Of a stretch of 64,000 nt of DNA, positions 9,648 through 19,643 are shown one piece after another. The stretch is from SAR86 cluster bacterium. Lineage in GTDB: Bacteria; Pseudomonadota; Gammaproteobacteria; Magnimaribacterales; AG-339-G14. The notes beneath the pieces were generated by a model, which was not told the origin of the DNA, ran no database searches, and saw only the letters and a list, made by a program, of their open reading frames with translations. The stretch covers positions 127,194 through 191,193 of the forward strand of contig JAOIHS010000001.1 in the NCBI GenBank assembly GCA_028135785.1, given 5' to 3'. The first letter of the stretch is position 1. Each line of letters opens with the position of its first letter. The position numbers and the translations under genes were made by a program.

Positions 9648-10492
9648 GGTGACACAAACAAAATTTTTGTTCCCTTATCAAAATTATTTGAAGAATAAAC
9701 AACAACATCCAGATTAGATAGTTCTTCTGAAGCATTTATTTCCTTAACTGACCCAATGAGATATCCCTTGGGAAATTTTTCTCCCAAACCCGAAGTAAAT
9801 ATCTTGTCACCTATTTGAATATTCGAATTATTTTTTAAATTCTTTATAAAAAATTTATTTTCCTTTCCATCGCCCTCAAGAATTATATTAGTTTCTGTTC
9901 TATCAATTATGGCTGGAATATTATTTCCTTTTGCATAAATTGGAATAACTTTTACAGTATTTGGAAATACTGCCTCGACTTGGCCAACTAATCCATCAGT
10001 ATTTATAGCAACCATTTCTTTTGAAAAATTATTAGTATCGACTAAAATATTCAGTGACTCTTGAGGAAAATAAGTTTTGTTTAATACCTTACCGATTAAG
10101 AATTTTGAGATATTTATATTTTCAGAAAACCCTAAAAGGAGAAGCAGCTCTCTATTTTCTTGCTTTAATTGATTTTGCTTCATAATTTTAAAATTTAAAA
10201 TATCAATTTCTTGATTTTTATCATTTATATCCTTTATTAGCTTATTCTGAGAAGTAAAAAATAAAGAAATTTGATCAGAAAAAGATTCTATGTTTAGAAA
10301 TACTTCATTAATGGGCTTAAAAAGATTCAAAGCCATTGACTTAATTTCCTTACCAATCTCAAAATTAATATCTGCAAATAAGATAAAAAAAGTTAGTATC
10401 AGTGAGGGGAGAAGTTTTGAAGCTCTCATGGAGCCTGTAGTAAAAATAGCGTTTCTAGAGATTGATGTCTGTTTGTGTTCTTTTTGGAACAT
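9644..10492 (-). CDS. mreC: rod shape-determining protein MreC
   Basis: 282 residues: a short cytoplasmic start, one transmembrane helix (about 28-46), a coiled-coil stretch (about 65-112) and a beta-rich periplasmic domain with the GDKIFTSGLGEKFPKGYLIG segment seen in MreC. It scaffolds the cell-wall elongation complex in the periplasm. Somewhat shorter than E. coli MreC (367) because a C-terminal extension is lacking. It lies 6 bases after mreB. Confidence 0.95.
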   Translation of the reverse strand: MFQKEHKQTSISRNAIFTTGSMRASKLLPSLILTFFILFADINFEIGKEIKSMALNLFKPINEVFLNIESFSDQISLFFTSQNKLIKDINDKNQEIDILNFKIMKQNQLKQENRELLLLLGFSENINISKFLIGKVLNKTYFPQESLNILVDTNNFSKEMVAINTDGLVGQVEAVFPNTVKVIPIYAKGNNIPAIIDRTETNIILEGDGKENKFFIKNLKNNSNIQIGDKIFTSGLGEKFPKGYLIGSVKEINASEELSNLDVVVYSSNNFDKGTKILFVSP

Positions 10493-10498
10493 TTTTAT

Positions 10499-11545
10499 TT
10501 ACTCAGTAGACAGAAGATCAACATCATATTTATCTAAAATATCCAGAGCAATTCCCCCTCCTTTGGCAACACAGGTTAAAGGATCTTCTGCTACATATAC
10601 TGGGATTCCGGTTTGGTCTGAAATCATAGCATCTAAGTCTCTTAAGAGAGCTCCGCCTCCTGTAAGGACAATGCCTCTCTCTGAGATATCTGCACTTAAC
10701 TCTGGAGGAGATTGTTCCAGTGCATTTCTAATAGATTGCAAAATAGCAGACAAAGGTCCCGATATAGCTTCATAAACTTCTGCGCTATTCAAATTTAAAG
10801 TATTAGGAACTCCTTCTGCTAAATTTCTTCCTCTAACTTCCATAGATAGCTCTTCACTTTCCGCTGAAGCACACCCTATTTGCTCTTTAATTCTTTCAGC
10901 TGTTGATTCTCCCACTAAAACTCCGTACTTTCTTCTCAGATAAGAGACAATTGATTCGTTAAATCTATCTCCTCCTGTTTTTAAAGAGCTGGAAAAGACT
11001 ACTCCGTTCAATGCAAGAATAGCAATCTCTGTAGTGCCACCTCCAATATCAACAACCATCGATCCGGATGCGTCTTCGACAGGTAAGCCTGCTCCTATTG
11101 CGGCTGCCATTGGCTCTTCAATTAGTCTAACTTCTCTAGCGCCGGCTTGAAGCGCAGATTCTCTTATCGCTCTTCTTTCTACTTGAGTTGATTGACATGG
11201 AACACATATTAAAATTCTAGGACTTGGCTTGAAGAAATTCTCTCCATGCACTAATTGAATGAAATGTTGAAGCATTTTTTCAGTGACTTGAAAATCTGCA
11301 ATGACTCCATCTTTTAGAGGTCGAATAGCTTCTATGTTGCCAGGAACTCTTCCTAACATTCTCTTTGCTTCAGAGCCAACAGCGACGACTGTTCTATTTC
11401 CATCAGTCTTTTTGATTGCAACTACAGAAGGTTCATCTAAAACAATTCCTTTGCCCTTTACAAATACCAAAGTATTTGCAGTTCCTAAATCAATCGAAAG
11501 ATCAGTAGAATAAAATCCTTTTAAGTATTTAAATATAGAAGTCAT
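10499..11545 (-). CDS. mreB: rod shape-determining actin-like protein MreB
   Basis: 348 residues, the usual MreB length. Actin-family nucleotide-binding motifs are present: phosphate 1 ([10 protein letters not shown], near residue 20), phosphate 2 ([11 protein letters not shown]) and the adenosine motif ([15 protein letters not shown]). It polymerises under the inner membrane and guides lateral wall growth; it implies a rod-shaped cell. First gene of mreBCD, divergent from gatC as in Pseudomonas. Confidence 0.98.
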   Translation of the reverse strand: MTSIFKYLKGFYSTDLSIDLGTANTLVFVKGKGIVLDEPSVVAIKKTDGNRTVVAVGSEAKRMLGRVPGNIEAIRPLKDGVIADFQVTEKMLQHFIQLVHGENFFKPSPRILICVPCQSTQVERRAIRESALQAGAREVRLIEEPMAAAIGAGLPVEDASGSMVVDIGGGTTEIAILALNGVVFSSSLKTGGDRFNESIVSYLRRKYGVLVGESTAERIKEQIGCASAESEELSMEVRGRNLAEGVPNTLNLNSAEVYEAISGPLSAILQSIRNALEQSPPELSADISERGIVLTGGGALLRDLDAMISDQTGIPVYVAEDPLTCVAKGGGIALDILDKYDVDLLSTE

Positions 11546-11554
11546 GAATAAATA

Positions 11555-11582
11555 ATATTAGTATCAAGTTTTTATAGGTCAA
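11555..11582 (-). promoter_or_regulatory. candidate sigma-70 promoter for mreBCD
   Basis: On the minus strand TTGACC (11582-11577) is followed after 16 bases by TAATAT (11560-11555). The predicted start is only a few bases upstream of the mreB ATG at 11545, so the leader would be very short. No Shine-Dalgarno sequence is obvious in it. Confidence 0.5.
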
Positions 11583-11587
11583 GAGTT

Positions 11588-11598
11588 GTTATAATAAC
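11588..11598 (+). promoter_or_regulatory. -10 element in a short palindrome upstream of gatCAB
   Basis: TATAAT at 11590-11595 lies 22 bases before the gatC ATG, inside the perfect 11-base palindrome GTTATAATAAC (11588-11598). No good -35 hexamer lies at the right distance (GTTTTT at 17 bases). It could be a weak promoter for gatCAB. Confidence 0.35.
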
Positions 11599-11616
11599 CT
11601 TTTTTTACTCATACAA

Positions 11617-11913
11617 ATGAAAATTTCCGAAGAAACTTTAAACAATATTTCAACTTTATCTAAGATTAAGATTGATGACGACATGAAACCTAAATTGATT
11701 GAAGATTTAGAAGAAATTCTCTCTATGGTTCATAAGATGAATAAAATTGATACCGATAAAATAGCTCCAATGAGTCACCCTATAGATGATGCTCAAAATT
11801 TAAGAGAAGATATATCGGATAAGACCATAGATCGAGATGCATTTCAAAAATATGCTCCTAAGACTGATAATGGTTTTTATCTAACTCCGAAAGTAATTGA
11901 ACAAAATGACTGA
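11617..11913 (+). CDS. gatC: Asp/Glu-tRNA amidotransferase subunit C
   Basis: 98 residues, normal for GatC, the small subunit that wraps around GatA and bridges it to GatB. The IDKIAPMSHPIDDAQNLREDI segment (from about residue 45) and the late GFYLTPKVIE end are typical. Its 3' end overlaps gatA by 8 bases. Confidence 0.95.
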   Translation: MKISEETLNNISTLSKIKIDDDMKPKLIEDLEEILSMVHKMNKIDTDKIAPMSHPIDDAQNLREDISDKTIDRDAFQKYAPKTDNGFYLTPKVIEQND

Positions 11914-13348
11914 TTTAACTTCTTTAACTCTTCTTGAGCAAAGAGATGGATTAAAAAATAAAAAGTTTTCGTCTGAGGAGCTTACTTCTGAATATTTAAA
12001 AAGAATTGATAAAAAAAACAAAGATATTAACTGTTTTATTTCTATCGATGATTCAGCTATTGAAAAAGCAAAAAAATGTGATGAAAAAATCTCTAATAAC
12101 AGTGGAAGTGTTTTAGAAGGCATTCCTATTGCTCATAAAGATATCTTTTGTATTAAAGATCAGAGAACCACATGTGGATCAAAAATGCTTGATAAATTTA
12201 TTTCTCCTTATTCATCTACGGTTTATGAAAAGCTTTCGAATGCAGGCGTAATTACTCTTGGCAAAACAAATATGGATGAATTCGCTATGGGCTCTTCCAA
12301 TGAAACTAGTTTCTATGGAAGCGTAAAAAATCCAATTGATTTGGAAAGGGTGCCAGGCGGCTCCTCTGGAGGTTCTGCTGCAGCTGTTTCAGCTAATCTT
12401 TGCTCTTTTTCAACTGGGACTGACACTGGAGGCTCAATTAGACAGCCTGCAGCATTTTGCGGTGTTACGGGAATCAAGCCAACGTATGGCAGAGTTTCTA
12501 GATGGGGAATGATTGCCTTCGCATCAAGTTTGGATCAAGGAGGTGTATTTGCAAAAACCGCATTAGATGCGTCTTTAGCTCTAGAAAATATTTCAGGATT
12601 TGACCCTAAGGATTCGACTTCGATAAATAAGAAAGTTCCTTCTTTGCTAAGCGAAGCAAGTTCAAATGATATGGATCATATTGTTGGCATTCCCAAATCA
12701 ATAATAAATAATATTAAAGATGTAAAGGTAAAAAATAACTTCGAAGAATCTATAAAGATTCTAAAAAAATTAGGAATTAAAACAAAAGAAATAGAACTTC
12801 CAAATCTAGAATATGCTCTACCTGTTTATTATGTTATTGCTCCAGCTGAATGCTCAGCTAATCTTTCTAGGTACGATGGAGTTAGATTTGGATATAGGTG
12901 TGAAGAGCCCAAAAATTTAGATGATCTTTATTCTAGATCTAGAGCCGAAGGTTTTGGCGACGAAGTAAAAAAGAGAATCTTGATAGGAACATTTTGTCTA
13001 TCTGCGGGTTACTACGATGCCTACTATATAAAAGCTCAAAAAATAAGAAATTTAATAAAAGAAAGTTTTTTAAATGCTTTTAAAGAAGTATCTTCAATTG
13101 CAATGCCAACATGTGCGAATGTATCTTTTAAATTAAATTCAATACAGTCTCCAGTTGAAATGTATGAACAAGATATTTATACAATTCCTGCAAACTTAGC
13201 AGGGTTACCTGCTATGTCAGTTCCTTCAGGAAAAATAAATAATCTTCCCCTTGGTATACAATTTATAGGAAATTATTTAAAAGAAGGCGTTATTTTAAAT
13301 TTAGCCAATAAATTTCAGGAACAAACAGACTTTCATAAACAAGTATGA
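11906..13348 (+). CDS. gatA: Asp/Glu-tRNA amidotransferase subunit A
   Basis: 480 residues from the ATG at 11906, which overlaps the end of gatC; an in-frame TTG at 11897 would add three residues and is less likely. It is an amidase-signature enzyme that releases ammonia from glutamine. The catalytic Ser-cisSer-Lys triad is K78 (AHKDI), S153 (GGSSGGS) and S177 (GTDTGGSIRQ), at almost the same positions as in characterised GatA. With GatB and GatC it makes Gln-tRNA and/or Asn-tRNA by transamidation, so this bacterium probably lacks glutaminyl- and/or asparaginyl-tRNA synthetase; that part is inference. Confidence 0.97.
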   Translation: MTDLTSLTLLEQRDGLKNKKFSSEELTSEYLKRIDKKNKDINCFISIDDSAIEKAKKCDEKISNNSGSVLEGIPIAHKDIFCIKDQRTTCGSKMLDKFISPYSSTVYEKLSNAGVITLGKTNMDEFAMGSSNETSFYGSVKNPIDLERVPGGSSGGSAAAVSANLCSFSTGTDTGGSIRQPAAFCGVTGIKPTYGRVSRWGMIAFASSLDQGGVFAKTALDASLALENISGFDPKDSTSINKKVPSLLSEASSNDMDHIVGIPKSIINNIKDVKVKNNFEESIKILKKLGIKTKEIELPNLEYALPVYYVIAPAECSANLSRYDGVRFGYRCEEPKNLDDLYSRSRAEGFGDEVKKRILIGTFCLSAGYYDAYYIKAQKIRNLIKESFLNAFKEVSSIAMPTCANVSFKLNSIQSPVEMYEQDIYTIPANLAGLPAMSVPSGKINNLPLGIQFIGNYLKEGVILNLANKFQEQTDFHKQV

Positions 13349-14793
13349 GTGAAGTAGATAACTCAGGTTGGGAATCAGTTATAGGGTTGGAGATCCACGT
13401 GCAACTTGCAACGGAATCAAAAATTTTTTCCAATGCTCCAACAGCTTTTGGACGACCTCAAAATACCCAAGCTTCTTTAGTGGACATAGGCTTGCCAGGA
13501 GTTCTTCCAGTACTTAATAAAAAAACAATAGAAATGGCAATTAAATTTGGATGCGCTATAGACGCAGATATCTCTTCAAGAGCAATTTTCGCTAGAAAAA
13601 ATTATTTCTATCCAGACCTGCCTAAAGGCTATCAAATAAGCCAACTTGATGATCCGATAGTGGGGTCAGGTAAAATTGAGATTGAGATAAATGATCAAAA
13701 AAAATTAATAGGAATTACTCGAGCTCATTTGGAAGAAGACGCAGGAAAATCCTTACATGATAAGTATGATAATTTTTCTGCTATAGATCTAAATAGGGCC
13801 GGAACCCCATTACTAGAAATAGTTTCTGAACCGGATTTAAGGTCTGCAAAGGAGTCGGTTGCCTATTTAAAAAAGGTTCATTCTTTGATTACTTTTTTAG
13901 AAATATCTGATGGAGATATGTCTCAAGGATCTATGAGATGCGATGCAAATGTCTCTATTAGAAAATTTGGAGAAAGCAAATATGGAAATAGAACAGAAAT
14001 AAAAAATATTAATTCTTTTAAATTTGTTGAAAAAGCAATTAATCATGAGATACAAAGACAAATTGATGTTGTTGAAGATGGAGGAAGAATAGAACAAGAA
14101 ACTCGCTTATATAACTCGAGTAAAAATGAAACTAGACCAATGCGCTCGAAGGAACACGCAAATGATTATAGATATTTTCCTGAACCAGATTTAATACCTT
14201 TAAATATTTCTAAAGAGCAAATATTAGAAATAAGAAACAACCTTCCTGAGCTTCCAGAAGAAAAAAAGCTTAGGTTTGTAAATGAATATAAAATATCTGA
14301 ATATGAATCTAAAAATCTTAATTCCTCTAAAGAGCTAAGTATATTCTTTGAAAATATTGCCAAAGAAGTTTCTTATCCAAAAAATGCTGCTAAGTGGGTT
14401 CTTGGAGATTTGACCGCTATGCTTAATAGATATAATACCGAAATAAAAAATTCTAAAATATCTTATAGGGATATGATTAATTTATTGAATAAAATTGACG
14501 ACGAATCTCTATCTGGTCCAGGCGCAAAAAAAGTTATTGAATTACTTTGGGAGTCAGATAAATCTGTCGATGAAATTATTATTTCTGAGGGTCTTGATCA
14601 AGTCCAGGATGAAGGAGATATAGAAAAATTAATCGATACAATTATCGAAGAAAATCCCAAACAATACGAACAATTTAATAATGGTAAAGATAAACTTTTT
14701 GGTTTTTTTGTGGGTCAAGTTATGAAGGCATCAAAGGGAAGCGCAAATCCAAAAAAAGTAAACGAAGTTTTAAAGAAAAAACTTAGCCAGTAA
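13345..14793 (+). CDS. gatB: Asp/Glu-tRNA amidotransferase subunit B
   Basis: 482 residues. It activates Glu-tRNA(Gln) or Asp-tRNA(Asn) by phosphorylation and amidates it with ammonia from GatA. Family segments are WESVIGLEIHVQL near the start, the YFYPDLPKGYQISQ stretch, HLEEDAGKS and RCDANVSIR, with the helical YqeY-like tRNA-binding tail from about residue 330. It overlaps gatA by 4 bases (ATGA). The 3' end overlaps the convergent MaoC gene by 11 bases, with no room for a separate terminator. Confidence 0.98.
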   Translation: MSEVDNSGWESVIGLEIHVQLATESKIFSNAPTAFGRPQNTQASLVDIGLPGVLPVLNKKTIEMAIKFGCAIDADISSRAIFARKNYFYPDLPKGYQISQLDDPIVGSGKIEIEINDQKKLIGITRAHLEEDAGKSLHDKYDNFSAIDLNRAGTPLLEIVSEPDLRSAKESVAYLKKVHSLITFLEISDGDMSQGSMRCDANVSIRKFGESKYGNRTEIKNINSFKFVEKAINHEIQRQIDVVEDGGRIEQETRLYNSSKNETRPMRSKEHANDYRYFPEPDLIPLNISKEQILEIRNNLPELPEEKKLRFVNEYKISEYESKNLNSSKELSIFFENIAKEVSYPKNAAKWVLGDLTAMLNRYNTEIKNSKISYRDMINLLNKIDDESLSGPGAKKVIELLWESDKSVDEIIISEGLDQVQDEGDIEKLIDTIIEENPKQYEQFNNGKDKLFGFFVGQVMKASKGSANPKKVNEVLKKKLSQ

Positions 14794-15238
14794 TATACAT
14801 AGTCAAAGATTCTGCTACGTAAGCAGGTTTTTCTTGACCTTCTATTTCCATACTAACTTCATTTTTAACAAGATATCGTCCGTCGCCTTTATCATCAACA
14901 GATACAAGTTTAGCTTTAGTTCTAACCCTAGAACCTACATTTACAGGTGTTAGAAATCTAACCTTATCCAAGCCATAATTAAAAGCCATTGTCATATTAT
15001 CTGGCGCTACTTGAGGCGCAGGTAAGCCTGCCATAAGAGATAAGGATAAAAAACCATGAGCTATTGTTGAGCCAAAAAGAGGTGTCGCTTTTTCAGAATC
15101 GACGTGAATAAATTGTTGGTCTAAAGTTGCGTCCGCAAATTGATTAATTCTATCCTGATCTATTACTAACCATTCTGATTCACCGAGGTCTTGACCAATG
15201 TAATCTTTCAAAGTTTCTGCAGGTACTAATCCAGCCAT
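14783..15238 (-). CDS. MaoC-family (R)-specific enoyl-CoA hydratase
   Basis: 151 residues forming a single hot-dog domain. The hydratase motif is visible: D(x)..QFIHVD near residues 38-46 with the following STIAHGFLSLSL segment (about 56-67), which carry the catalytic Asp/His region in MaoC-like hydratases. These enzymes add water to trans-2-enoyl-CoA in fatty-acid breakdown or related CoA pathways in the cytoplasm. It lies 16 bases after an acyl-CoA ligase gene, and a GGAG-type ribosome site precedes the ATG, so the pair probably works on the same acyl chain. The true substrate is not readable from sequence. Confidence 0.87.
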   Translation of the reverse strand: MAGLVPAETLKDYIGQDLGESEWLVIDQDRINQFADATLDQQFIHVDSEKATPLFGSTIAHGFLSLSLMAGLPAPQVAPDNMTMAFNYGLDKVRFLTPVNVGSRVRTKAKLVSVDDKGDGRYLVKNEVSMEIEGQEKPAYVAESLTMYITG

Positions 15239-15254
15239 ATTTATCTCCTTTTAT

Positions 15255-16874
15255 TTATTTCATTAAATGATTTTTATACTCTTCTCTCAAGCCAGTTTTA
15301 AGAAGCTTTCCTGTTGCTCCATGAGGGAGCTCATCAACGAAAATGATATCGTCGGGTAACCACCATTTAGCTACTTTATCAGAAAGGTATTCTATAATAG
15401 ACCCTTTGTCGCAATCTTCTTGATTATTTTTAACAACAAACATAATTGGTCTTTCGTCCCATTTAGGATGAAGGACTCCAACCACGCAAGCCTCGGAAAC
15501 ACCTGGATGCCCTACCGCTGAATTCTCAAGATCTATTGAACTAATCCATTCTCCTCCGGTTTTTATGACATCTTTACTTCTATCTACTATCCTCATGTAG
15601 CCATCAATTGATATAGTCGATACGTCGCCAGTATCAAACCAACCATTTTCTAGCGCTGTCTCATCACTTTTAAAGTATCTTTCAATTATTCCTGCTCCTT
15701 TAACCATTAATCTGCCAAACGATTCCCCGTCATTTGGTAAAGTTTTACCTTCATCATCAACGATCTTTATTTGACAACCATAGATTGCTTTACCTTGACT
15801 GGTTTGAATATCATAACGCTCTTCCAGATCCATGCCTTGCATATCTGAATTATAGGCATTAAGCGTTCCCAGAGGACTCATCTCAGTCATTCCCCATCCA
15901 TGCAAGAGAAATGCGTCATGTTTTTCTTGAAATTCTTTAATCATTGCTCTTGGAGCAGCTGAACCACCAACTAATACTGAATTAACCGTATCTAATGAGA
16001 TATTATTTTCCCTAGTGTAATTAAGGAGATCTAACCAGACAGTTGGAACTCCCATTAAATTTGTCACTTTTTCCGATTGAACTAGCTTGGTTATAGCCTC
16101 GCCACTGGTATGAGGCCCAGGCAATACTAATTTTGCTCCAAACATAGCTACTGCATATGGAATACCCCAAGCATTAACATGGAACATCGGAACAACTGGA
16201 AGGATTACAGTTGTAGAAGAGACATTCATGGCATTTGCTGCACACGCATACCAAGCATGAAGAATTGTAGATCTGTGAGAATACAAAACTCCTTTAGGAT
16301 TTCCAGTGGTCCCGGATGTGTAACACAGTGAAGAGGCAGTATTTTCATCAAGCTCAGGCCATTGAAATTCATCGGATTCGTTATCTATTAATTCCTCATA
16401 ACACATCAGATTTTTTAACTTTGAATCAGAGGGCATGCTTTCTTTGTCACACAAAATTATAAAGCCTTCAACATTTTGAATATTGTCTGAAACGCTTTCA
16501 ATAAGCGGTAAAAATGGTAGGTCTATAAATAAAAACTTATCTTCTGCATGATTAACGATATATTCAACTTGCTCTGGGAATAATCTAGGGTTAAGAGTGT
16601 GCAAAATAGAACCAGTACCAGAAATGCCAAAATACAATTCATAATGTCTGTATCCATTTAGCGCCATAGTACCTAAAATATCTCCTTCCTTTATACCAAG
16701 CTTCTTTAGAGCATTTGCTAGTTTCTTAGCTCTCTTTGATGATTCAAGAATGGAATATCTATGAATACTTCCCTCAATCGTATGGCTTACTATTTCCGTA
16801 TTTGGATTTGTTTGAATAGCATGTTCAAGGATTCCTGAAATCAATAACTGATCTTGCATCATATTTCCAAGCAT
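15255..16874 (-). CDS. AMP-forming acyl-CoA ligase (AlkK/DmdB-like)
   Basis: 539 residues of the ANL adenylate-forming superfamily. Core motifs: [19 protein letters not shown] (phosphate loop, near 180), GWGMTE (near 327), GWFDTGD (near 410) and the C-terminal [12 protein letters not shown] with the catalytic lysine (near 525). It joins a carboxylic acid to CoA via an acyl-AMP. The ATG at 16874 is preceded by GGAG at 5 bases. The N-terminal MLGNMM..LLIS pattern and the length fit the medium-chain (AlkK) group, which also contains the methylmercaptopropionate-CoA ligases (DmdB) of marine bacteria; I cannot tell which acid it uses. A MaoC hydratase follows in the same transcript. Confidence 0.88.
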   Translation of the reverse strand: MLGNMMQDQLLISGILEHAIQTNPNTEIVSHTIEGSIHRYSILESSKRAKKLANALKKLGIKEGDILGTMALNGYRHYELYFGISGTGSILHTLNPRLFPEQVEYIVNHAEDKFLFIDLPFLPLIESVSDNIQNVEGFIILCDKESMPSDSKLKNLMCYEELIDNESDEFQWPELDENTASSLCYTSGTTGNPKGVLYSHRSTILHAWYACAANAMNVSSTTVILPVVPMFHVNAWGIPYAVAMFGAKLVLPGPHTSGEAITKLVQSEKVTNLMGVPTVWLDLLNYTRENNISLDTVNSVLVGGSAAPRAMIKEFQEKHDAFLLHGWGMTEMSPLGTLNAYNSDMQGMDLEERYDIQTSQGKAIYGCQIKIVDDEGKTLPNDGESFGRLMVKGAGIIERYFKSDETALENGWFDTGDVSTISIDGYMRIVDRSKDVIKTGGEWISSIDLENSAVGHPGVSEACVVGVLHPKWDERPIMFVVKNNQEDCDKGSIIEYLSDKVAKWWLPDDIIFVDELPHGATGKLLKTGLREEYKNHLMK

Positions 16875-16916
16875 ATTTTCTCCACTTAACTTGACTTAAA
16901 TTTTTCTGAGAGACAA

Positions 16917-16945
16917 AGGATATCGTTGCTTTATAAAAGCTTCAA
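16917..16945 (-). promoter_or_regulatory. candidate promoter for the acyl-CoA ligase/MaoC pair
   Basis: On the minus strand TTGAAG (16945-16940) and TATCCT (16922-16917) are separated by 17 bases, 43 bases before the ligase ATG. The -35 overlaps the stop of the preceding MoeB-like gene. The spacer holds a 5-bp inverted repeat (GCTTT/AAAGC). Confidence 0.4.
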
Positions 16946-17694
16946 CTTTTTTTTGTATTCGAGCAAATTTTACACAAAGGATTTTTTAAAACTTTGGTTT
17001 TTTTAAATTTATTTTCTTGAGAGTCTATTTGTAATAAAAATTCTTCTTTGCTTGATAATCCCAAGATGCTTTTGATTATTTCTATAGACAAGTAAGAGCC
17101 TATCACTCCAGCTAATGGAGAAAGAATGCTAGTTTCTCGGCAAGAAAGGTCTTCGCCATCTACACTTTCAAAGAAACATTCATAACAAGCTGATTTTTCT
17201 GATGAGAGATTAAAATTTAAAATCTGCCCTTTCCAACCTATGCAGGAACCTGCAATTAGATTTTTTTTATTTACAGAACAATACTTATTAATTAATTTTC
17301 TAGTTTCGAAATTATCACTACAGTCCACTATAAAATCTGAATCCTGAAGAAGCTTATCTATATTTTTAGAACTGATTCTTTCATCATGGTTAATATATTT
17401 AATATTTTGATTTAATGTATTTAATCTTTTTTTTGCAACTGAAGATTTTTTTTTGCCTATATCGTCTAATGAATAAATTATCTGTCTCTGTAAATTAGAT
17501 AACTCTATTAAATCATCATCTATTAAAGAAAGACTTCCTATTCCGCTTGCTGCTAAATAAATCGAGCAAGGAGAGCCCAAACCACCCAATCCGATAATTG
17601 CAACTTTTGAATTTAGTAACATAATTTGGCCTTCCATATCTATTTCTGGAAGCATAATATGTCTGCTATAAAGGATAAGTTCTTCTTTATTCAT
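16942..17694 (-). CDS. moeB: MoeB/ThiF-type E1-like adenylyltransferase
   Basis: 250 residues, the size of MoeB and ThiF. It has the Rossmann ATP motif GLGGLGS (near 35), the LSNLQRQIIY segment with the conserved Arg, and CxxC zinc pairs (CYEC near 177 and CKIC near 243). These enzymes adenylate the C-terminal Gly-Gly of a sulfur carrier: MoaD for molybdopterin or ThiS for thiamin. The position directly after prfA-prmC is where gammaproteobacteria carry moeB, so MoeB is preferred; no moaD or thiS is in the window to settle it. The start overlaps the prmC stop by one base. Confidence 0.85.
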   Translation of the reverse strand: MNKEELILYSRHIMLPEIDMEGQIMLLNSKVAIIGLGGLGSPCSIYLAASGIGSLSLIDDDLIELSNLQRQIIYSLDDIGKKKSSVAKKRLNTLNQNIKYINHDERISSKNIDKLLQDSDFIVDCSDNFETRKLINKYCSVNKKNLIAGSCIGWKGQILNFNLSSEKSACYECFFESVDGEDLSCRETSILSPLAGVIGSYLSIEIIKSILGLSSKEEFLLQIDSQENKFKKTKVLKNPLCKICSNTKKS

Positions 17695-18506
17695 TATTTT
17701 TCTAAAATAGAAAATCTAATATCTTTGTTTAAATCTTCTTTGTAATTAACTGATTTAAAATTTGTCTCATTAGCTATTTTTTTTATTAAATTATATTGAT
17801 CAGGTGAATGCTCAAGAAATAACTTTCCTTTTTTATTAAGAAATTGGTAACTTTTTTTTATTATTATCTCTATATCTGCAAAGCCAGAATTTTCTGAAAA
17901 TAAAGCTATTTCAGGCTCATACCAAATTCCATCTGCATTTTTCTTAATATCTTTCTTATCGACATATGGAGGATTAGAAATAATAAAATCTACACTGGGA
18001 AATAGCCATTCTTCTCTCCAATCATGATTAATAAAAATGATATTTTTTGATTTATTTATTTCTGCATTTTCTCTGGCTATTAATATAGCTTCTATAGAAA
18101 AATCAGTAGCATAAATAGACAAATTATTAATCTCATTTGCGATAGAAATAGCTATACATCCAGAGCCAGTTCCAAGTTCTATAAGTTTTTTTTCTTCAAG
18201 ATCTTCTTTTAGCAATTCTTCTATTAGCGCCTCTGTTTCTGGTCTTGGAATTAGCACATTTTTATTTACCTTGAACTCGCCTTTCCAGAATTCTTTTATT
18301 CCAGTTATATAAGCCAAAGGAAAACCCTTTGATCTTTTTTGAGCAAATTGCCAAAACCTAAATTCATCTATTTCGAGAAGGCTACTTTTCATTGCGGAGA
18401 ATATCTTTGCTCTAGATTTACCGGTCACATGAGAGAGAATTAATTCGGCGTCAAAATTATCAATTATTTTTGATGCCTTTTTTAAAACATCTTGATAGGT
18501 CGTCAT
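17694..18506 (-). CDS. prmC: peptide chain release factor N5-glutamine methyltransferase
   Basis: 270 residues (E. coli 277). An N-terminal helical substrate-binding domain is followed by a Rossmann methyltransferase with the SAM loop [12 protein letters not shown] (about 110-121) and the catalytic NPPY motif in [11 protein letters not shown]. It methylates the glutamine of the GGQ motif of release factors; its substrate RF1 is encoded immediately upstream, with the genes overlapping by 4 bases. Confidence 0.96.
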   Translation of the reverse strand: MTTYQDVLKKASKIIDNFDAELILSHVTGKSRAKIFSAMKSSLLEIDEFRFWQFAQKRSKGFPLAYITGIKEFWKGEFKVNKNVLIPRPETEALIEELLKEDLEEKKLIELGTGSGCIAISIANEINNLSIYATDFSIEAILIARENAEINKSKNIIFINHDWREEWLFPSVDFIISNPPYVDKKDIKKNADGIWYEPEIALFSENSGFADIEIIIKKSYQFLNKKGKLFLEHSPDQYNLIKKIANETNFKSVNYKEDLNKDIRFSILEK

Positions 18507-19594
18507 ACGAGAGTTTTTTCAAGCTGAGTTAATAGCCTTGATTGATTCTCTTCAATCAGGCTTTGAACCATTTCATCCATATCTCCATCAAGGAAAGCCT
18601 CTAAACTGTGAATTGAAAATTCTATCCTATGATCAGTAATCCTATTTTGAGGAAAATTATAGGTTCTAATTTTTTCCGATCTATCGCCAGAACCAACCAT
18701 ATTCTTTCGCTCAACATCCATTTTTTCTGTTTGTTCGTTAGATGCTTGTTCCAATAATTTGGATTGGAGTAAGGTCATAGCTTTAGCCTTATTTTTATGC
18801 TGTGATCTTCCATCCTGACATTCAACAACTAGGCCTGATGGAATATGTGTCAACCTGACTGCAGAATCTGTTTTATTGACGTGCTGACCACCTGCTCCAG
18901 AAGCTCTAAAAGTATCCACTCTTATTTCAGATTTATCTATTTCTATTTGATCAAGCTCTTCTACTTCTGGCAGAATTGCCACAGAACAGGCTGAAGTATG
19001 AACGCGTCCTTGTGACTCTGTATCTGGAACTCTTTGCACTCTATGAACTCCTGACTCAAACTTTAGATATTTATAAACTTCGTTACCGGATATTTTAGCC
19101 ACTATTTCTTTAAACCCTCCTTTATCGCTTTCTCGAACATTTATGACTTCTATTTGCCATTTTTTTCTTTCAGTTAATCTAGTAAACATTCTGAATAGAT
19201 TGCCTGCAAACAAGCCCGCCTCATCTCCCCCTGTTCCAGCTCTTATTTCGAGAAAAACATCTTTTTGATCATCTTCATTTTCGGGAATGAGTAATTGTTT
19301 AATTTCTAATTCATTTTTTCTCACCTTATCAACGAGAATATTTAACTCTTCTTGGGCTAATGCTTTAATTTCTGCATCTGGATCTTCAAGTAAAAGTTTT
19401 GTAGATTCTGTATTTTCTGAGTTTTGCCTATACTCTTCATATTTTTCTACAATTTTTTTTAAGCCTGCATACTCTTTAGAATACGAGACGTAAGTTTGAT
19501 GATCGTTAACCACTTCAGATGAAGACAACTCTTTCTCAAGAAAATTGAATCTTTCTTTTATGACTTCTAATCTTGTTAAAATAGCTTCAAGCAT
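18503..19594 (-). CDS. prfA: peptide chain release factor 1
   Basis: 363 residues from the ATG at 19594 (E. coli 360). It ends translation at UAA and UAG. The stop-codon-reading P-x-T tripeptide is PDT at 190-192 and the peptidyl-hydrolysis GGQ is at 235-237, both at the expected positions. An open frame continues 42 codons upstream to 19720, into the divergent lolB, but that stretch is hydrophobic and unlike RF1, so the shorter start is chosen. The usual upstream partner hemA is absent; lolB lies divergently 49 bases away. Confidence 0.97.
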   Translation of the reverse strand: MLEAILTRLEVIKERFNFLEKELSSSEVVNDHQTYVSYSKEYAGLKKIVEKYEEYRQNSENTESTKLLLEDPDAEIKALAQEELNILVDKVRKNELEIKQLLIPENEDDQKDVFLEIRAGTGGDEAGLFAGNLFRMFTRLTERKKWQIEVINVRESDKGGFKEIVAKISGNEVYKYLKFESGVHRVQRVPDTESQGRVHTSACSVAILPEVEELDQIEIDKSEIRVDTFRASGAGGQHVNKTDSAVRLTHIPSGLVVECQDGRSQHKNKAKAMTLLQSKLLEQASNEQTEKMDVERKNMVGSGDRSEKIRTYNFPQNRITDHRIEFSIHSLEAFLDGDMDEMVQSLIEENQSRLLTQLEKTLV

Positions 19595-19643
19595 AATTTT
19601 TTGTTTATTATAAAGGTATAAAGACATTAAAATTTTTAAAAAA

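Noticed and set aside
10290-10775. 161-codon plus-strand open frame opposite mreB/mreC
   Set aside because: It mirrors two well-supported genes, has no recognisable motif or ribosome site, and its composition is what the antisense of mreB would give.
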